Shown piece by piece: positions 8,983 to 16,437 of a stretch of DNA of 26,989 bases (the stretch's first letter is position 1; each line of letters starts with the position of its first letter). Below the pieces are notes generated by a model, which saw only the letters and a list, made by a program, of their open reading frames with translations, made no database searches and was not told the origin of the DNA. A program made the position numbers and the translations under genes. The DNA is from JBIICI01 sp044238935 (GTDB taxonomy: Bacteria > Pseudomonadota > Alphaproteobacteria > Micavibrionales > Micavibrionaceae): positions 1 to 26,989 of the forward strand of contig JBIICI010000024.1 in assembly GCA_044238935.1 (NCBI GenBank), given 5' to 3'.

Positions 8983-9780
8983 CTAGAATCCGTAAGACAG
9001 GATTTTTAGCTGTGCAATGTGTGATAGGCTAATTAACCCTAATGTCCGTTTGATTGTTTCTGAAAATCCATAATCATTTAAGGTCGGTAAGCAAATATAC
9101 TCAGGCACAGCATAGGCATTGATACATTGCTTTTCCAGATGATGCGCGTGTCCTTTTAAGCAGTGAAGGGCAGCAAGGGCTGTGTAGCCTTCTAAGATCA
9201 CAGGGCATTGTGCGAAACGTGCGGCAATGATTGCCCCTGCAATGGCGGCCATGGCGTAAGTTCCATGTGTTTTTAATGTATCTAAATTTGCTTTTTTATT
9301 GGCAAGGATAGATAAGGCGGCGGCATCTGATCCTGCTCCAAATCCTGCAATGGCTAAAATATCTAAACCGGGTTCGACGGCCATCATACCATAAGATAGG
9401 GCGCGCGTAATTTCTATCTCACTCAAAAAAGCAGGGGGTGTGTCTGCGTCATTCAAATCATAGGCGCGTAAATCTGCATCAACCATTTTTGCGGCGACGG
9501 CAATCGCACTGGCGGGGTTTGTGAGTTGTTTTAAAAATTCTGATGTTGCGTGCCTTTCAAGATCGTTGCCTTGGTAATGATCTGCGGTAAATAAGCACAA
9601 ACGCGGATGATGCAGTGCGGTTTCCAATTTATGAACACGACAGGTCTTTAGCCAATCTTTTAGCTCAGGCGGGTTTTGCGGGGGATGTGGATGATCATAA
9701 TCAGGTAAATCTTTTAAGCCCTCTAACAAGAGTAAGATTTCTGAATAGTCTAAGCCATTTTTAGGGGAGTTTTGCGACAT
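8983..9780 (-). CDS. CobT-like nicotinate-nucleotide phosphoribosyltransferase, short and divergent
   Basis: CobT activates the lower ligand of cobalamin by moving phosphoribose from nicotinate mononucleotide to dimethylbenzimidazole. Similarity shows in LCLFTADHYQ (62-71, equivalent to the TFAGDHG motif), ILAIAGFGAGSDAAALSI (141-158, cf. GEMGIGNTTAAAAL) and THGTYAMAAIAGAIIAARFA (171-190), followed by CPVILEGYTALAAL. At 265 residues it is about 75 short of CobT. It ends before the C-terminal GEG-type segment that carries the catalytic glutamate (Glu317 in the Salmonella enzyme). Catalysis as a normal CobT is therefore doubtful; a paralogue with another role is possible. It diverges from rpmB across 143 bases. 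Confidence 0.65.
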   Translation of the reverse strand: MSQNSPKNGLDYSEILLLLEGLKDLPDYDHPHPPQNPPELKDWLKTCRVHKLETALHHPRLCLFTADHYQGNDLERHATSEFLKQLTNPASAIAVAAKMVDADLRAYDLNDADTPPAFLSEIEITRALSYGMMAVEPGLDILAIAGFGAGSDAAALSILANKKANLDTLKTHGTYAMAAIAGAIIAARFAQCPVILEGYTALAALHCLKGHAHHLEKQCINAYAVPEYICLPTLNDYGFSETIKRTLGLISLSHIAQLKILSYGF

Positions 9781-9836
9781 AATGCTTTATTTTCAAGAAA
9801 AATTTTAAATTCTGATGTAATATACGCATTCATCGC

Positions 9837-9866
9837 TTGACTTTTCAAGTGAATATCGATTATTGT
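9837..9866 (+). promoter_or_regulatory. Probable rpmB promoter
   Basis: A CTTGACT -35 box (TTGACT at 9837-9842) is followed after 18 bases by TATTGT (9861-9866), matching four of six -10 positions. CTTGAC is the usual -35 form at housekeeping promoters in alphaproteobacteria. Transcription would begin near 9873 with a leader of about 50 bases. The call rests on sequence only. Confidence 0.45.
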
Positions 9867-9923
9867 TTGCCAAATTATTTGATTATATTATACAAAAACT
9901 CAATTTATAAAAGGATTATTATC

Positions 9924-10217
9924 ATGAGTCGTCGTTGCACTGTTACAGGCAAAGCCGTTATGACAGGAAATAATGTTTCCCACGCGAACAACAGAACAAA
10001 GCGTCGCTTTTTGCCAAATGTTCAAATTACAGGTGTTTTTAGCGAAGCCTTAAAAAAATTGGTTCGCATTAAAATTTCTGCAAATGGCTTGCGTACATTG
10101 GAACATAAGGGTGGATTGGATGCGTATCTTTTGGATACAGCGCCAACAAAATTAGATCCTGACTTATTAAAAATCCGTAAGCAAATCGTTGATGCAAAAG
10201 AGCGTCAGGCTGCTTAG
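9924..10217 (+). CDS. rpmB: 50S ribosomal protein L28
   Basis: The protein is a structural component of the large ribosomal subunit. The N-terminus MSRRCTVTGKAVMTGNNVSH and then NNRTKRRFLPNVQ and KKLVRIKISANGLRTLEHKG are the L28 signature. At 97 residues it has the usual length for alphaproteobacterial L28 (longer than the 78 of E. coli). The open frame extends upstream to 9837, but ATG 9924 is the start because AAAGGA (9910-9915) lies 8 bases before it and family homology begins there. The usual zinc-binding cysteine pairs of some L28 forms are absent, as is common. Monocistronic between its own promoter and a terminator. Confidence 0.97.
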   Translation: MSRRCTVTGKAVMTGNNVSHANNRTKRRFLPNVQITGVFSEALKKLVRIKISANGLRTLEHKGGLDAYLLDTAPTKLDPDLLKIRKQIVDAKERQAA

Positions 10218-10252
10218 TTGAGTTAAAAATTATCTTTAAAAACAATAAAGTA

Positions 10253-10290
10253 AGCGTTGCTCTTTAACAATAAATAGAGCAGCGCTTTTC
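10253..10290 (+). terminator. Rho-independent terminator after rpmB
   Basis: AGCGTTGCTC (10253-10262) pairs with GAGCAGCGCT (10277-10286) in a 10-bp stem with one G-U pair and a 14-base AT-rich loop, followed by TTTCTT. It lies 36 bases after the rpmB stop and before tgt. Confidence 0.8.
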
Positions 10291-10322
10291 TTGTCATCTT
10301 ATACATGAAGTGAGACGCGTAA

Positions 10323-11507
10323 ATGCCGATAGAATATCCAAATTTTGAATATAAAGTGACCTATCGTGATCCGAAAAGCCGTGCGCGTTTGGGCTATATT
10401 AAAACACCGCATGGTGTAATTGAAACACCTAATTTTATTTTTTGTGGGACAAAGGCTGCGGTAAAAGCCATTGAACCGCATGAGATGCGTGCGGCGGGAA
10501 CGCAGATTATTTTATCGAATACCTATCATTTAATGATTCAGCCAACCGCTGAGATGATCCAGCATCATGGCGGATTGCATAATTTTATGAAATGGGATGG
10601 CCCCATGATGACCGATAGTGGCGGTTTTCAGATCTTTTCTATGGGGCATGGTTCTGTTGCGGATGAGATTAAGGGGCGCAATCGTGGCGGAAGAGAGCGC
10701 AGTTTATTGGGTGTAACAGAGGAGGGGGCTCGTTTCCGTTCCTATTCTAATGGCGAGATTTTAAATCTAACCCCTGAAAGTTCCATTGATATGCAGCGCA
10801 AAATTGGCGCGGATTTGATTTATCAATTTGATGAAAATACCGCCTATAACGACACGCGCGACTATACGGCGATGTCAACAGATCGCAGCTTGCGTTGGGG
10901 AGATCGTTGTTTAGAAGAATTTAAAAAAGGTCATGACGGACGTCAAGTTTTATACGGGATTATGCAAGGGGGGATTCACGAAGATTTGCGGCGTATTTCC
11001 GCAAGCGGTATTGAAAGCCAAGATTTTTTTGGCAGCGCCGTTGGTGGATGTTATGGTGGAAGCGAGGAAGAAATGGTCGATGTCATTTCTTATGCCTTAC
11101 AATTATTAACCAAAGAGCGTCCTGTGCATTTGCTGGGGATTGGTCGTATCCAAGATATTTTTACCTTTGTTCGATATGGTGTTGAAACATTTGATTGTGT
11201 TGTCCCTACGCGGATGGCGCGGCATGGATGGGCATTAGGGAAAGGCGTTCCAAGTGGCCGTATGAATTTACGCAATGCCCAATATGCACTTGATCAAACG
11301 CCATTGGATGAATATTCACCCTTGGCGCTTTCGCGCACCTATAGCCGTGGATATTTACATCATTTGATTAAAGCCAATGAATCTTTAGCGGGTAAAATAT
11401 TAACCCTGCATAATGTGGCGGTTATGAATCGTTTGATGGCTGAAATTCGTGTTGCGATAAAAGAAGGAACCTTAGATCAATTAGAAAAAGAATGGATTTT
11501 TGATTGA
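10323..11507 (+). CDS. tgt: tRNA-guanine transglycosylase, divergent queuine-type pocket, no zinc cysteines
   Basis: TGT exchanges G34 of GUN-anticodon tRNAs for preQ1 (bacteria) or queuine (eukaryotes). The catalytic residues are present: Asp98 in MTDSGGFQIFS and nucleophile Asp291 in FDCVVPTR. Three departures stand out. A roughly 20-residue insertion (about 109-130, SVADEIKGRNRGG) follows the first motif. The pocket positions equal to Cys158 and Val233 of the Zymomonas enzyme are Asn172 (FDENTAYND) and Gly245 (GGCYGGS); Gly at the latter position is the eukaryotic, queuine-accepting state. The zinc motif CxCxxC is replaced by Ser332, Leu334 and Ser337, although the fourth ligand (His363) and the following YSRGYLHHL block are kept. 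Queuine salvage is an inference. Confidence 0.93.
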   Translation: MPIEYPNFEYKVTYRDPKSRARLGYIKTPHGVIETPNFIFCGTKAAVKAIEPHEMRAAGTQIILSNTYHLMIQPTAEMIQHHGGLHNFMKWDGPMMTDSGGFQIFSMGHGSVADEIKGRNRGGRERSLLGVTEEGARFRSYSNGEILNLTPESSIDMQRKIGADLIYQFDENTAYNDTRDYTAMSTDRSLRWGDRCLEEFKKGHDGRQVLYGIMQGGIHEDLRRISASGIESQDFFGSAVGGCYGGSEEEMVDVISYALQLLTKERPVHLLGIGRIQDIFTFVRYGVETFDCVVPTRMARHGWALGKGVPSGRMNLRNAQYALDQTPLDEYSPLALSRTYSRGYLHHLIKANESLAGKILTLHNVAVMNRLMAEIRVAIKEGTLDQLEKEWIFD

Positions 11508-11529
11508 AAATGCGATAGGCTTTTTTCCT

Positions 11530-12309
11530 ATGCAGATCAATTCTCTCAAATTATATCATGAAACGTTAGATTATTTTGAACGCCTTGTCTATCACAGGTC
11601 TCTTAATGGTGAGGAGGGTGAAAGCTCTGCTAAGCCTTATGACGATTCTTGTCTTGATTTTATCAAAAAATTTGATTCCCTTTATGAGATTTATCTGAAG
11701 GGGAATGTTGATCATTTGTCGATGGCGGATCAGCGATCTATTTTAACTCAGTTTCGATCAACTTTGTATGCAACCATAAGAAATATAAAAGATTCTGACG
11801 CCTATCGAGATCATGAAACAGGTCTGATGAGTGCAACCCGTATGCATATCGATTTTGAAAAAGAAATGAATCGTGTGGAGCGCCAAGACGTTTCTGTATG
11901 TTTAATTTTTGTCCATATCATAGAGATTAAGGCTCTTTTTGAATCACAAGGCAGAGAAAATGTCTTCATTCAAATCGGCAATATTATTGATGATACGGTT
12001 CGATCCTTTGATGATTCTTATCGTTGTGAGGAAGATTCGTTTTTATTGATCCTGAAAAATGCAGATAAAAAAATTGGCGTCATTGCTGCAGAGCGTTTGC
12101 GTCAAAACGCATTGCGGCAGTCAAAAATTATTCATGATCATTTGCATTATTTAATTGCTGAACCAACGGTCGGCGATAAATTGTCTGATTTATTAGATGT
12201 TATGAAACAGGAAATAACTCAGGACATTTCTGAGTCTGGGATTGTGGAGCTTAAGGAAACGAGTCCCTTACAGCGTTATATTGAGAGTTTAAAAGACCCT
12301 ATAGCATAA
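11530..12309 (+). CDS. Degenerate GGDEF-domain protein
   Basis: The C-terminal half reads as a diguanylate-cyclase (GGDEF) fold. YRDHETGLMSATRMHIDFEK (92-111) matches the DxLTGLxNRxxF entry motif. A core strand, VSVCLIFVHIIEIKALFES (121-139), and a terminal AERLR helix (187-191) also fit. The active-site loop GGDEF is replaced by RCEEDSF (165-171), so cyclic-di-GMP synthesis is unlikely. Such domains often serve as binding or dimerisation modules. The N-terminal 90 residues are helical. An in-frame TTG at 11500 would overlap tgt by 8 bases; I prefer ATG 11530. It lies 22 bases after tgt and 13 before upp, probably in one transcript. Confidence 0.6.
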   Translation: MQINSLKLYHETLDYFERLVYHRSLNGEEGESSAKPYDDSCLDFIKKFDSLYEIYLKGNVDHLSMADQRSILTQFRSTLYATIRNIKDSDAYRDHETGLMSATRMHIDFEKEMNRVERQDVSVCLIFVHIIEIKALFESQGRENVFIQIGNIIDDTVRSFDDSYRCEEDSFLLILKNADKKIGVIAAERLRQNALRQSKIIHDHLHYLIAEPTVGDKLSDLLDVMKQEITQDISESGIVELKETSPLQRYIESLKDPIA

Positions 12310-12322
12310 AAAAGGATAAACT

Positions 12323-12964
12323 ATGGTCGATTTTCCTAATCTTATCATCATTAATCACCCTGTATTACAACATGGTTTATCAACCATTCGTCCCATTACT
12401 GCGGATATAAGCCATTTTCGGGCGCATGTGCGCCGTGCAGGTTATCTTTTGGCGATGGAGGCAACGCGCCATTTGTCAATAACGCATAAGGCGATACAAA
12501 CGCCCTTATGCGCTATGAATGCGCCATTTTTAACCTATGATTTTCCTGTGATTATTCCCATTTTAAGGGCAGGATTGGGGCTTTCTGATGGGGTTAGTGA
12601 TTTTTTACCGCATTCTTCGATTGGATATGTTGGGGTTGCGCGTAATCATATCACAAAAGAAGCGGAAGAATATTATACGAATTTTCCTAATTTTAAGAAA
12701 GGGCAGAAAGTTTTAGTCGCTGATCCTATGCTTGCCACTGGAAATTCTGCAATCTATGCCCTGAAAATGATTATGGATCAGGGCGTAGCACCAGATGATA
12801 TTATGTTATTGACTCTGCTATGTGCGCCTGAAGGGGTTCGGAATCTATATCATGCATACCCTGATGTGCAAATATATACAACATCACTGGATGATCACCT
12901 CAATGAAAATGCCTATATTGTCCCCGGTTTAGGGGATGCAGGCGATCGTTTATTTGGAACGTAA
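12323..12964 (+). CDS. upp: Uracil phosphoribosyltransferase
   Basis: The enzyme converts uracil and PRPP to UMP in pyrimidine salvage, in the cytoplasm. It has the type I PRTase PRPP loop VLVADPMLATGNSA (130-143). The uracil-binding C-terminal segment is YIVPGLGDAGDRLFGT (198-213), and IPILRAGLGLSDGV (78-91) forms the flexible-loop region. Length 213 is typical (208 in E. coli). AAAAAAGGATAAACT directly before the ATG supplies a good ribosome-binding site. It is the last gene before the strong terminator at 12998-13029. Confidence 0.96.
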   Translation: MVDFPNLIIINHPVLQHGLSTIRPITADISHFRAHVRRAGYLLAMEATRHLSITHKAIQTPLCAMNAPFLTYDFPVIIPILRAGLGLSDGVSDFLPHSSIGYVGVARNHITKEAEEYYTNFPNFKKGQKVLVADPMLATGNSAIYALKMIMDQGVAPDDIMLLTLLCAPEGVRNLYHAYPDVQIYTTSLDDHLNENAYIVPGLGDAGDRLFGT

Positions 12965-12997
12965 GTGGTAACTGTTTTGTGTATTATTGTTTGCAAA

Positions 12998-13029
12998 AAA
13001 AAAGGTCACCTAAAAAGGTGACCTTTTTT
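12998..13029. terminator. Strong bidirectional terminator between upp and the alanine-rich gene
   Basis: AAAAAAGGTCACC (12998-13010) and GGTGACCTTTTTT (13017-13029) form a perfect 13-bp stem with a 6-base loop. The outer A/T pairs give a T run on either strand, so it should stop both upp (plus) and the convergent alanine-rich gene (minus). Confidence 0.92.
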
Positions 13030-13047
13030 CAGAATGTCGCGTGAATA

Positions 13048-13449
13048 TTATTCAGCAGCTTTAGCAGCATCTTCAGTAGCGGCAGCAGCGTCAGTTGCAG
13101 CTTTAGCGGCATCTTCAGTCGCAGCAGCGGCATCAGTTGCAGCTTTAGAAGCGTCTTCTGTAGCAGTTGCAGCAGCGTCAGTCGCAGCTTTAGCAGCATC
13201 TTCAGTGGCGGCAGCAGCATCAGTTGCAGCTTTAGCAGCATCTTCTGTAGCAGTTGCAGCAGCATCAGTTGCAGCATCTGTTTTTTCCATTGCAGCTTCT
13301 GCTTCAACAGCAGCGTCGCCACCAGCAGGAGCAATGTTAGAGAATTGCTCACCTTGTGCAGTGCTGTCTTGTTGGTATACTTGGTATCCGACTGCAGCAG
13401 CGATAACTAAAATAGCGGCAACCATTGTTGATTTCATAATGTTGTTCAT
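13048..13449 (-). CDS. Alanine-rich membrane-anchored repeat protein
   Basis: The N-terminus (about 7-26, STMVAAILVIAAAVGYQVYQ) is a single hydrophobic helix, so the protein is either anchored or exported. A short linker follows, then five near-identical 14/15-residue units of the form ATDAAAATEDAAKA to the end. With Asp/Glu and Lys spaced through polyalanine, the tail should be a long, acidic amphipathic helix or coiled coil. Compositionally similar tails occur in LEA-like, apolipoprotein-like and envelope-spacer proteins; I do not recognise a named family. AGAGAG lies before the ATG, and the strong terminator sits just downstream, as for an abundantly transcribed small gene. Open frames on the opposite strand are shadows of the repeat. 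Confidence 0.8.
   Translation of the reverse strand: MNNIMKSTMVAAILVIAAAVGYQVYQQDSTAQGEQFSNIAPAGGDAAVEAEAAMEKTDAATDAAATATEDAAKAATDAAAATEDAAKAATDAAATATEDASKAATDAAAATEDAAKAATDAAAATEDAAKAAE
13052..13275 (-). repeat. In-frame 42/45-base tandem repeat coding the alanine-rich tail
   Basis: About five copies of a 42- or 45-base unit (minus strand codes ATDAAAATEDAAKA or ATDAAATATEDAAKA). Two of the five units carry the extra codon, and the copies differ mostly at third positions, as expected of a tract that expands and contracts in frame and is then kept by protein-level selection. Confidence 0.85.
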
Positions 13450-13663
13450 GTTTCTCTCTACCTTTATATAAAAAAAGAAGTTAAATCAGTAAGATTTATA
13501 ATTTATTTAAATAAAAAATGCAATATAAATTTATCATATTATATTTGTATATTTTATTTTTGACCGTATGTTTTTAAAATTTTTAAAAACAATTCATGCT
13601 TTATATACGAATTTTGATGATAAATCAAATATATTTTTTATTAAAGAGCGATTTTACAAAGTT

Positions 13664-14056
13664 TTAAGTGTCTTTGTGCTTTTCTTTTTGGCTAAAATGC
13701 CATCCTTCTGGTCTGTATTTATAGTCAATGGCAATGGCCAGTGATTTCAATGGCGGTAATAATCCTATTGTTAATCCCAAAATAAGAGTCCCCCAAATAA
13801 TAATCTGTGCCCATAAGGGCATAGGCGCAAAATGATCTATTAAAATTGCAAAAGGAGCCAATATAATTCCTAGAATAAAAACGGCGAACACGGCGGGCGC
13901 ATCGGCGCTGTCATGATTTGACAAGATCAATCCACAATTTTGGCATTCATCAATCATCTGTAATGTAATGCGCTTTGGAAATAAATCAGATTTCCCACAA
14001 TGGGGGCATGTGCAGCTTATTGATTGTGCGATTATTTTTGAGGATTTCAAAAGCAT
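13664..14056 (-). CDS. DUF983 family membrane protein
   Basis: The family layout is clear. There is a CPHCG (17-21) and CQNCG (38-42) zinc-ribbon-like pair, then the DSADAPAVFAVFILG motif (49-63), two hydrophobic helices separated by APMPLWAQIIIW, and the C-terminal PPLKSLAIAIDYKYR. At 130 residues it is the usual size. DUF983 proteins are small inner-membrane proteins of unknown biochemical role, widespread in alphaproteobacteria. The ATG lies one base after the stop of the PodJ-like gene, so translation is almost certainly coupled. The family call is solid; no function can be assigned. Confidence 0.88.
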   Translation of the reverse strand: MLLKSSKIIAQSISCTCPHCGKSDLFPKRITLQMIDECQNCGLILSNHDSADAPAVFAVFILGIILAPFAILIDHFAPMPLWAQIIIWGTLILGLTIGLLPPLKSLAIAIDYKYRPEGWHFSQKEKHKDT

Positions 14057-14057
14057 A

Positions 14058-16052
14058 TTATTGCGCTTTTAAGCTCTTTTTATGTCTTAAATCCTCTACT
14101 AATCCGCTGGATGTCCAACCTGTGGGTTTCATACCTGCAAGAATTTGATAAGATTTAACCGCATCACGAAAGACACTATTGGGATTTCCATCCGTTGCCC
14201 CAGGGTACAATCCCAATCTTTTCAGCTCAATTTGTGTTTGTTGAAATAACAATCTGTTATCTTGATCTTTTGTTGAAACTTGCTTTGATGATTGTTTTTT
14301 TACCTTTTGCGTAGATTTTTTAGCTTTTTTTTCCTTTGTTTTCGCTATGGTCTTTTCTGAGGAAGTTTTTTCAGATGTGTCCACCGCAGCAGCATTCGCT
14401 GTAACAGTTGCTTGTGATGGCGTGATGGACTTTATTTGACTTATATCTTTCTGCAAATAGTTAGATAATTGCTCCATCGCCGATTGTGCGCGTTCGCTGC
14501 CAGATTCTGCGGCTTTTTTATACCAACGGAGTGCCTCTTGTGGGTTTGCATCCTTGATCAGTTGATTTTCTAAAATCATACCGTAATTATAGGCGGCCTC
14601 TGGGATTGTTGTTTTGGTCGAAAGCGCAGCTTTTTTGAAATAAACAGCCGCTTGCTCAGGGTTATAGGGAACACCCATGCCCTCAATAAATGCCATGGCT
14701 AGATTGTACTGCGCCTCTGGGTGCTCTTGCTCTGCGGCTTTTTTATACCATTCAACAGCGCTTTTGGGGGATGCAGGAATGCCTAAGCCTTGTTGATAGA
14801 TAACGCCTAAATTATATTGTGCATTGGAAACACCTTGTGCTGCCGCTTTTTCAAACCATTGACGCGCTTTTTCGTAATTTAATGGAACATCGTTTTTTCC
14901 ACTAATATAAAGGCTGGCTAAATCATGTTGTGCATCAGCTACTCCTTGGATTGCAAGAGCTTCTAAAGATTTTGCAGCAGCAGGCAGGGTGTTGTCTTTT
15001 GATATTTTAGATAAAGAAGATGTTTCTTTTTGAGAGGGGATGAGATCGGATGAGTCAAAAAAATCGTCAGATAGTTTTGTTTTATCAGGAGCGCTGCTGG
15101 GTTCGATATTATTAAGTTCTTTTGCTAAATCTTCCATTGTCTTTTCAGATTGCGCTTTTGGATCAAATCGTTTTGTCCCCTTTTCAGACGTTGTTTCTTT
15201 TTGAACCCCCTGTATCTGGTTTTTTGAGGGGGTTGTTTTTAATATGCTGGTTGTCGGATTCCATGCAAAAACAACGGCAATTGCTAAAACGCTCAACAAA
15301 GCCAATGCCAACATAATCAAAGAAAATAAATGTAATCCTTTGGTTGATTTTTGTGGTTTGTTTTCATTTTTATTTGCGGCAATTTTTTGTTGTCCCCAAT
15401 TTGAAAAGGGGGGCACGATATTCTCATCGTGTTCAATTTCATCTTGCAGGGTTTTTGAGAATATTTTTGGTTCCGATGAAGCGGATGGTGTTGTAATTAA
15501 CTCACGAATAAAAATATTATTGCGTGCGTGAGAAAGGCTTTCTCTGATGTCTTCGGCAAAATTATGCCGTGTTCCAGTGCTGGAATCGGTTAAACGTGAC
15601 ATATTTTGTTCAATACGTTCAATCTGTGTGATTAATCGCATATTAGATTTTAAGGCTTGTTCAATATCTTTGTTTGAACGCTCTTGTCTTTTATGAATTA
15701 GATTAATTTTATTTTCAATTTCCATCATGCTTTGTGCCATGGATTCAATGGCTTTTTCATGCTGTGTGATGGCTTGTGATAATTGGCTTTTTGTATCATC
15801 AATATTGTGTGTTTCGTTAATTTTATCCATGTCATGTGGGGGTAACACGGTGCTTAAACGATTTTTCATCTCTTGCACATTTTTTTGCTGGGATTCCATT
15901 TGCTTTCCCATGCGCATCAATAAATCCAGAATGTTTTTATTAAATAAGGCTTGATCCAAAGATTCCGCTTCGCGCGCATTTTTACTGTAACGATCTGTTT
16001 TTTCTGTAACAGAATCGCTATTTTTAATCGCAGTGGTCGTTTTTTTGATCAC
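14058..16052 (-). CDS. PodJ-like polar organiser: coiled coil, membrane helix, Sel1 repeats, peptidoglycan-binding domain
   Basis: Domains in order: a Lys/Ser-rich start; a long coiled coil (about 40-180) with heptads such as EIENKINLIHKRQERSNKDI; one membrane helix (HLFSLIMLALALLSVLAIAV, 241-260); a disordered linker; four or five Sel1 repeats (about 362-528), for example AQYNLGVIYQQGLGIPASP and AVEWYKKAAEQEHPEAQYN; a Lys/Ser-rich segment; and a PG_binding_1-like domain (about 600-655, QIELKRLGLYPGATDGNPN). The same order is seen in PodJ, the alphaproteobacterial polarity factor that places pili and holdfast at the pole. This one is shorter (664 against about 970 in Caulobacter). The start is GTG at 16052, with GGGA upstream. 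Function is inferred from architecture. Confidence 0.8.
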   Translation of the reverse strand: MIKKTTTAIKNSDSVTEKTDRYSKNAREAESLDQALFNKNILDLLMRMGKQMESQQKNVQEMKNRLSTVLPPHDMDKINETHNIDDTKSQLSQAITQHEKAIESMAQSMMEIENKINLIHKRQERSNKDIEQALKSNMRLITQIERIEQNMSRLTDSSTGTRHNFAEDIRESLSHARNNIFIRELITTPSASSEPKIFSKTLQDEIEHDENIVPPFSNWGQQKIAANKNENKPQKSTKGLHLFSLIMLALALLSVLAIAVVFAWNPTTSILKTTPSKNQIQGVQKETTSEKGTKRFDPKAQSEKTMEDLAKELNNIEPSSAPDKTKLSDDFFDSSDLIPSQKETSSLSKISKDNTLPAAAKSLEALAIQGVADAQHDLASLYISGKNDVPLNYEKARQWFEKAAAQGVSNAQYNLGVIYQQGLGIPASPKSAVEWYKKAAEQEHPEAQYNLAMAFIEGMGVPYNPEQAAVYFKKAALSTKTTIPEAAYNYGMILENQLIKDANPQEALRWYKKAAESGSERAQSAMEQLSNYLQKDISQIKSITPSQATVTANAAAVDTSEKTSSEKTIAKTKEKKAKKSTQKVKKQSSKQVSTKDQDNRLLFQQTQIELKRLGLYPGATDGNPNSVFRDAVKSYQILAGMKPTGWTSSGLVEDLRHKKSLKAQ

Positions 16053-16145
16053 GGTTCGTATCCCACATAACTTATTGAAATTTACACATTGTTAAGACCT
16101 TAGCAAAGTTTTATACAAATTTCCAATGAATTTTATTTTTTGTAC

Positions 16146-16173
16146 TTGATTTTTCGAAATAGAATCGTTAAAC
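16146..16173 (+). promoter_or_regulatory. Possible promoter for tRNA-Gln
   Basis: CTTGATT (TTGATT at 16146-16151) and TTAAAC (16168-16173) are 16 bases apart and would start transcription about 12 bases before the tRNA. The -35 box is good and the -10 box only fair. Confidence 0.4.
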
Positions 16174-16191
16174 AATCAATAGTCCAAATGT

Positions 16192-16266
16192 TGGGGTATA
16201 GCCAAGCGGTAAGGCAGCGGTTTTTGGTATCGCCATCCCTAGGTTCGAATCCTAGTACCCCAGCCA
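16192..16266 (+). tRNA. tRNA-Gln (anticodon TTG)
   Basis: A complete cloverleaf can be drawn: acceptor TGGGGTA with TACCCCA, D-arm GCC/GGC, anticodon stem GCGGT/ATCGC with loop TTTTGGT (anticodon TTG, reads CAA), T-arm CTAGG/CCTAG around TTCGAAT, discriminator G, and an encoded CCA (16264-16266). The decayed integrative element begins directly downstream, and tRNA 3' ends are common integration sites. Confidence 0.96.
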
Positions 16267-16437
16267 TCCACATCCCTCTCCGCCATACTCAGAGAAAATC
16301 CTGCCACTAATGCCCGCAATCCGCGGCGCTTCCGCCGACGTTCTTCACCGCCACACTGCTGAGAATGACGATTTTGAGGCTGGAACACTGGTTTTTCTCT
16401 GTGGTGAAATTTTTGGTGTGGCGGGGTTTGGGGCTTA

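Noticed and set aside
8961..8983. GCCCC/GGGGC hairpin between the convergent lipoprotein and CobT-like genes as a terminator.
   Set aside because: Only five pairs, a 13-base loop and no T run; too weak to call.
9837..9923. N-terminal extension of ribosomal protein L28 from 9837.
   Set aside because: The region is the promoter and leader; the ATG at 9924 has the ribosome-binding site and is where family homology begins.
13034..13471. A plus-strand open frame opposite the alanine-rich gene (Ala/Val/Ser-rich), and a Leu-rich minus-strand frame from 13352.
   Set aside because: Both are frame shadows of the GC-biased 42/45-base repeat; the minus-strand frame from 13449 has a start site, a signal anchor and a terminator.
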